From assembly GCF_031877795.1 (NCBI RefSeq), contig NC_133932.1:19532180-19596179 (forward strand): DNA of 64,000 nt, given 5' to 3'. The stretch is from Strix aluco. Its lineage: Eukaryota > Chordata > Aves > Strigiformes > Strigidae. The notes beneath the pieces are model-generated. The model was not told the origin of the DNA. It worked only from the letters and a program-made list of their open reading frames with translations, and searched no databases. The position numbers were made by a program, and so were the translations under genes. Below are positions 60,181 through 64,000 of this stretch, piece by piece. Every line of letters begins with the position of its first letter. Position 1 is the first letter of the stretch.

Positions 60181-61028
60181 TGTGGTAGGCTGACCTTGGC
60201 TAGCTGCTGGATGCCCACCCAGCCGCTCTCTCACTATCCCTTCCCAAACAGGACAGGGGGAGAAAATAAGATGAGAATGCTCATTGATACAGATAAGGAC
60301 TGGGAGATCACTTACCAACTACTGTCCCAGGCAAAAAGGACGTGACTTGGGGAAAATTAGTTTAATTTATTGCCAATCCAAATAGAGTTGGATGGTGTGA
60401 AACAATGACAAAAACTAAAACACCTTTCCCTCACCCCTTTTTTCCCCCCAGCTCAACTTCATTCCTTCATTCTCAGCTCCTTCACCTCCTCCTCACTCCC
60501 AGGCAGTCACAGGGAGATGGAGGGTTGTGGTCAGTCTGTAAAAGCTCCTCACTCTTCATACCCTTCCCTGCTCCAGCATGAGCTTGCAGCCCTTCAGGAG
60601 AACCTACTTCAGCCTGGGATCATCCATGGGCTACAGCATGGATATGTGCTCCAGCATGGTCCTCTCCACATGCTGCAGAGGAGTATTTGCTCCACCATGG
60701 CCTCTCCCAAAACTTCTAGGGGCTGCAGGGGAATCTCTGCCCCAGCACCTGGAGCACCTTCTCCCCTCCTCCTTCTCTCACCTTGGGGTTTGCAGTGTTG
60801 TTCCTCACACTTTTTCTCCCCTCACTCCTCACTGCCTGTGTGGTGCTTTGTCCTTTCTTAAACATTATCACAGAGGTGCCACCAGTTTGGCCGAGAGGCT
60901 CAGCTGTGTCCTGTGGTGGGTCAAGTGAAGCTGGCTGGAACTGAGACATGAGGCAGCCCCAGTTTCTCCTCACAGACTGTCTCTGCAGCCCCACCACCAC
61001 CAAAACTTTGACGTCTACACCCCATACA
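60181..61028 (-). mobile_element. Avian endogenous retrovirus solo LTR, second family
   Basis: About 848 bp from TGTGGTAGGCTGACC to CTACACCCCATACA, with the TG...CA ends of an LTR. It contains recurring CTCCAGCATG units and a CTGCAGGGGAATCTCTGCCC segment that I know from a common bird ERV LTR family. The sense strand is minus, and an AATAAA lies at 60,366-60,371 on that strand. No internal retroviral genes are present. Flanks GTCAT and TCCAT are only a weak target-duplication match. It lies in sense with MPZL1. Open frames within it are LTR sequence, not genes. Confidence 0.85.
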
Positions 61029-64000
61029 TCCATATATGACACAAAGCAACATGAGCTACAGAAATGAGGTCTTAGACAAAGCCACACCAACCAGTCTTGT
61101 CATCTAAGTTTCAAACCAACTAAAGCTAAATTCCGCTGCCTCAAAGGAGGACAGAGTTTAGGTTCACTCTTAAATGCCAATCACCAGAACTTTTTGCTGC
61201 TGCTGCTGCAACAGCTCCCCAGGTTGCCAATCTCATCAAGTAATTCAGGCTGCTGAAGGAAAGAAAGAGAGCTTCCTGTCTTCAGTAACACAACCAGTCC
61301 TCCAGCACCTTACCAGCTCTACAAACAGGAAGAAAAGCTGCTGACACCTAGCCCATGAACACCTACCACCTCCTGCTGCTTTGCTGCTGGGAACATTCAT
61401 TCCCCAAGCAGAGACAAGCTCAGAAGAGCATCTGCTAAGACAACATTCATTTTCTCTTGGCCTCTTTGCACATTCAGCTAAGCTCTGACTGACTCAGCGA
61501 TGAGGGGAAAAAATAGCATCTTGTCACCCCAAGTGAAAGGAAACCAGTTTCACTGAGAAGCTTTAAGCAGGCTGTGGCAAAGCTGTCAAAGCAGTCAATA
61601 ACATCCACGTATCTCAGTCCTGCATACCTCTGTGCACCTACTCGGACAAACTTCAAGACAAGTCTTCAGAATCACTAAGCTTTGGTACCACCTTCTGCTC
61701 CCATGGTACAGAGTCAGTTTTTCAAGTGGTCTCCTCCACATGATGCAGAGCTGTTCACTGTTCTACCAAGGGGCAGCAGAAGAACCTATGCTGAGACTTA
61801 CTTCCAAAGCCCATGCCTTTAACCAGAAACAAGGGACAAGCATGAGAAACAGCAAAGAACATCTGAGCTCCCTTGCCAGCCAGGCCACAGATTTCTTGTT
61901 TGATCCCAAGGAAATAATTTCACTGGTGTATCACTCTCTCAAGCTGGAAAGCATGAAATTGAGATGCTTGTAAAGGTGCCGAGATCCATGAACAAGTCAG
62001 CATTATAGTTGCACTGCTTCATGCTCCCATTAGAGTCAGTCATATGTCAGGTTTGAGCAGATGCTTATTTAGTCTCGAGGTCAATAACATTTAGCCCTGT
62101 TCTAGTAACTTTTCCTTGGGCATCACAAAGCAATACTTCCCTGCCTATGCTAGAGACTGGGACATGAATCAGCAGCTCAGGTATTTCCAAATCAGATATC
62201 ATATTTTTCCGTTCAACAGCCCTTAAGTGGTTTTCCTTCCATGACCAAGCTTACAAGTGTTCAAATTCAAGTAAACAGTTCTTGTTGACAAAGTCAATCC
62301 AAACAGTGAAAAACCCAAAGGGGCAAGTTAAGTAAACTCATTCAAAATGCAAAGGGTAACTGGAACACCTGATGGCAGCTGTTCTACCTCTAGTCTTGCA
62401 ATACTAACATAGTCACTAACACGGCAGATTACTCCTTGAGCACAATGAAAGATTCCAGAAAATGGGAATTAAGATTAAAGAAGGGCTACATGGAACAAGA
62501 AGACAAAGAGTACATCTTGGAAGAGCATCCTTCAAACACACCAAGTTTTTCCCACAAAAAAGGATATCATTAAGCTTGCTTAACTAATGAACTGAGTACA
62601 CGTGCTCAACACGTGGCAGAGAGAGTGAAGAAAGCACCCCACCATCACAAACATTTCCTAAAATTACTATAGCAATCCACTAAAACTGTCACAATGCCTA
62701 CTAAAGAAATGAAAGAAAGATCAGAAGTTGTAGACAAAAAAACCCCAACCAAACAACACCAAAAAAACCCCAAGGTGGGGACAGTAGAGATGGACACGTA
62801 ACACTGGCTGGAATAAAAGCTTCCCGCTAGGTCAGCACTGGTTATTAGTACTATTTAAAGTGAAACTGTGTTAAAAACACCAGCTGTGTTGCCAACCGCT
62901 GATGGCATGCAGCACCTTTTTAACGAAATGTAGCATCAGCAGCGTGGAAACTCCCAATTTCCAAAACAAACTAGGCAGTAGAATTTAGGATGTGGATATG
63001 AATCTTTCATGAGGAGATACAGTGCAAAAGGCTACATATCAAACAGATAAAAGAAGCTGCCCTTTTTTTCCCCCTTTTATAATAATCAATCCACAAAGTT
63101 GCAAGCAACTCACTGACAACAAATCTATATACACCAAGAAACATTTGCAGAAAACGCACTTTGAACCATCCAAGGTATCAGTAGCATTTCAGTACCAGTC
63201 ATTCCCACCTGTCATCATTCCTGACCCAGCACCATGCCCATCTCTTGCCAACTACTGGTATTTCCACTAGCCTGAAAGATGAACACAGGGTTTTTTTCCT
63301 GTGCACGGAGGGACATGATTAAAACCTGTTAAATAAAATCCCATCACTTAACAGAGCAAGGAGGCAGACACAGTTGAAATTAAGCCATCCAAGTGATTGC
63401 CCTCCTCAGCTACCAGGGTACTCAGTCCCACGGCCAATCTGTTCTGGGGTGATTAGGGACTGACTTTGAGCAGTTCAAGCAAATCCGAAGCTCTCTGAGG
63501 ACCGATCCCTTACTGCTCCACCAACTGCTGGAACGCCTGTAGACAGCACTGCCACATTGCTCGCAGCAATCTTACATTTAATTGCTAACCAAACTTGCTA
63601 ACTTACTTGCTGAGCAAACTCATAACTAGCTATAACCTGCAGTAATGCAACCACAAAACCAAAAGAAAAAGCCCATGCTATGTATTTCAAAGCATTGTTT
63701 CACAAGAATTTGTCAGTGGTGGTGCCAATTTAAATAGCTCCCATGACCACTTATAACATAACATGATGAATCTTACCAGGAACTAATCCATGTTCAAAAC
63801 AGCCTTTTTTCCGTTGTTTTCTTTTAAACCAGACCAACGCCCTAACCCAGTCCACTGTACACCACCATATTTGTACAACTGAGCAAGGTTTGAAAGTGCT
63901 GAGTAGAAGCTGCTTCATCTGGCTCTTCCCAGGAACGCTTCTTTTGCAAAGTGTTTATGGCCTCCCTTGTAGCATACTCTACATCGCTTCCCCAGTTTAC

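Larger units (their letters stand above)
53310..64000 (-). other. MPZL1: MPZL1 intron 1 (partial)
   Basis: At least 10.7 kb in this window. No signal-peptide exon and no CpG island are seen, so exon 1 and the promoter should lie beyond 64,000. It contains an ancient LINE relic near 57 kb, a short inverted repeat at 57,815 and a solo LTR at 60,181. Otherwise it is unique AT-rich sequence. Confidence 0.75.

Noticed and set aside
60517-60928. Two overlapping 114-116 codon plus-strand frames
   Set aside because: They are translations of the second LTR, antisense to its transcription direction.
53310-64000. Search for MPZL1 signal-peptide exon 1
   Set aside because: No start codon plus hydrophobic leader with a phase-1 donor and no CpG island were seen, so it was placed outside the window.

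Overview
This window looks like nuclear DNA from a bird. It has intron-split vertebrate genes, CR1 LINE fragments with the typical 3' end, and two solo LTRs of the kind common in avian endogenous retroviruses. I cannot name the species. Three host genes are recognisable from exon translations and splice junctions, in the same relative order and orientation as the human 1q24.2 block. They are DCAF6 (minus strand), MPC2 (plus strand) and MPZL1 (minus strand).

Layout. 1-19,330: the 5' part of DCAF6, with coding exon 1 at 19,237-19,330, coding exon 2 at 2,507-2,568 and a 16.7 kb intron between them; the rest of the gene lies below position 1. 18,480-20,580: a CpG island holding a shared bidirectional promoter, with the DCAF6 and MPC2 start codons facing away from each other 852 bp apart. 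It contains a consensus CRE, YY1-type sites, two CCAAT boxes and many GC boxes. 20,183-28,399: a complete five-exon MPC2 gene encoding 133 residues, with a poly(A) signal at 28,559. 28,600-35,694: the interval between the convergent MPC2 and MPZL1 genes, including the unresolved MPZL1 3' UTR. It carries nested CR1 copies, a perfect 24-bp hairpin and local tandem repeats. 35,695-53,309: MPZL1 coding exons 6 to 2, with all junctions in phase; 53,310-64,000 is intron 1, and the signal-peptide exon lies outside the window.

Function. The genes share a neighbourhood, not a pathway. DCAF6 is a WD-repeat substrate receptor of CUL4-DDB1 ubiquitin ligases. MPC2 is half of the mitochondrial pyruvate carrier. 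MPZL1 is an immunoglobulin-type membrane protein whose two cytoplasmic ITIMs recruit SHP2.

Most notable. ADCY10, which lies between MPC2 and MPZL1 in human, is not in the 7 kb between them here. A perfect 24-bp inverted repeat with an 11-nt loop sits in the putative MPZL1 3' region. A minus-strand CR1 is nested in a plus-strand CR1, and a solo LTR is nested in another CR1. A short exon-like open frame at 47,270-47,461 remains unidentified. I found no tRNA, rRNA, CRISPR or bacterial-type features and no clearly new biological system.
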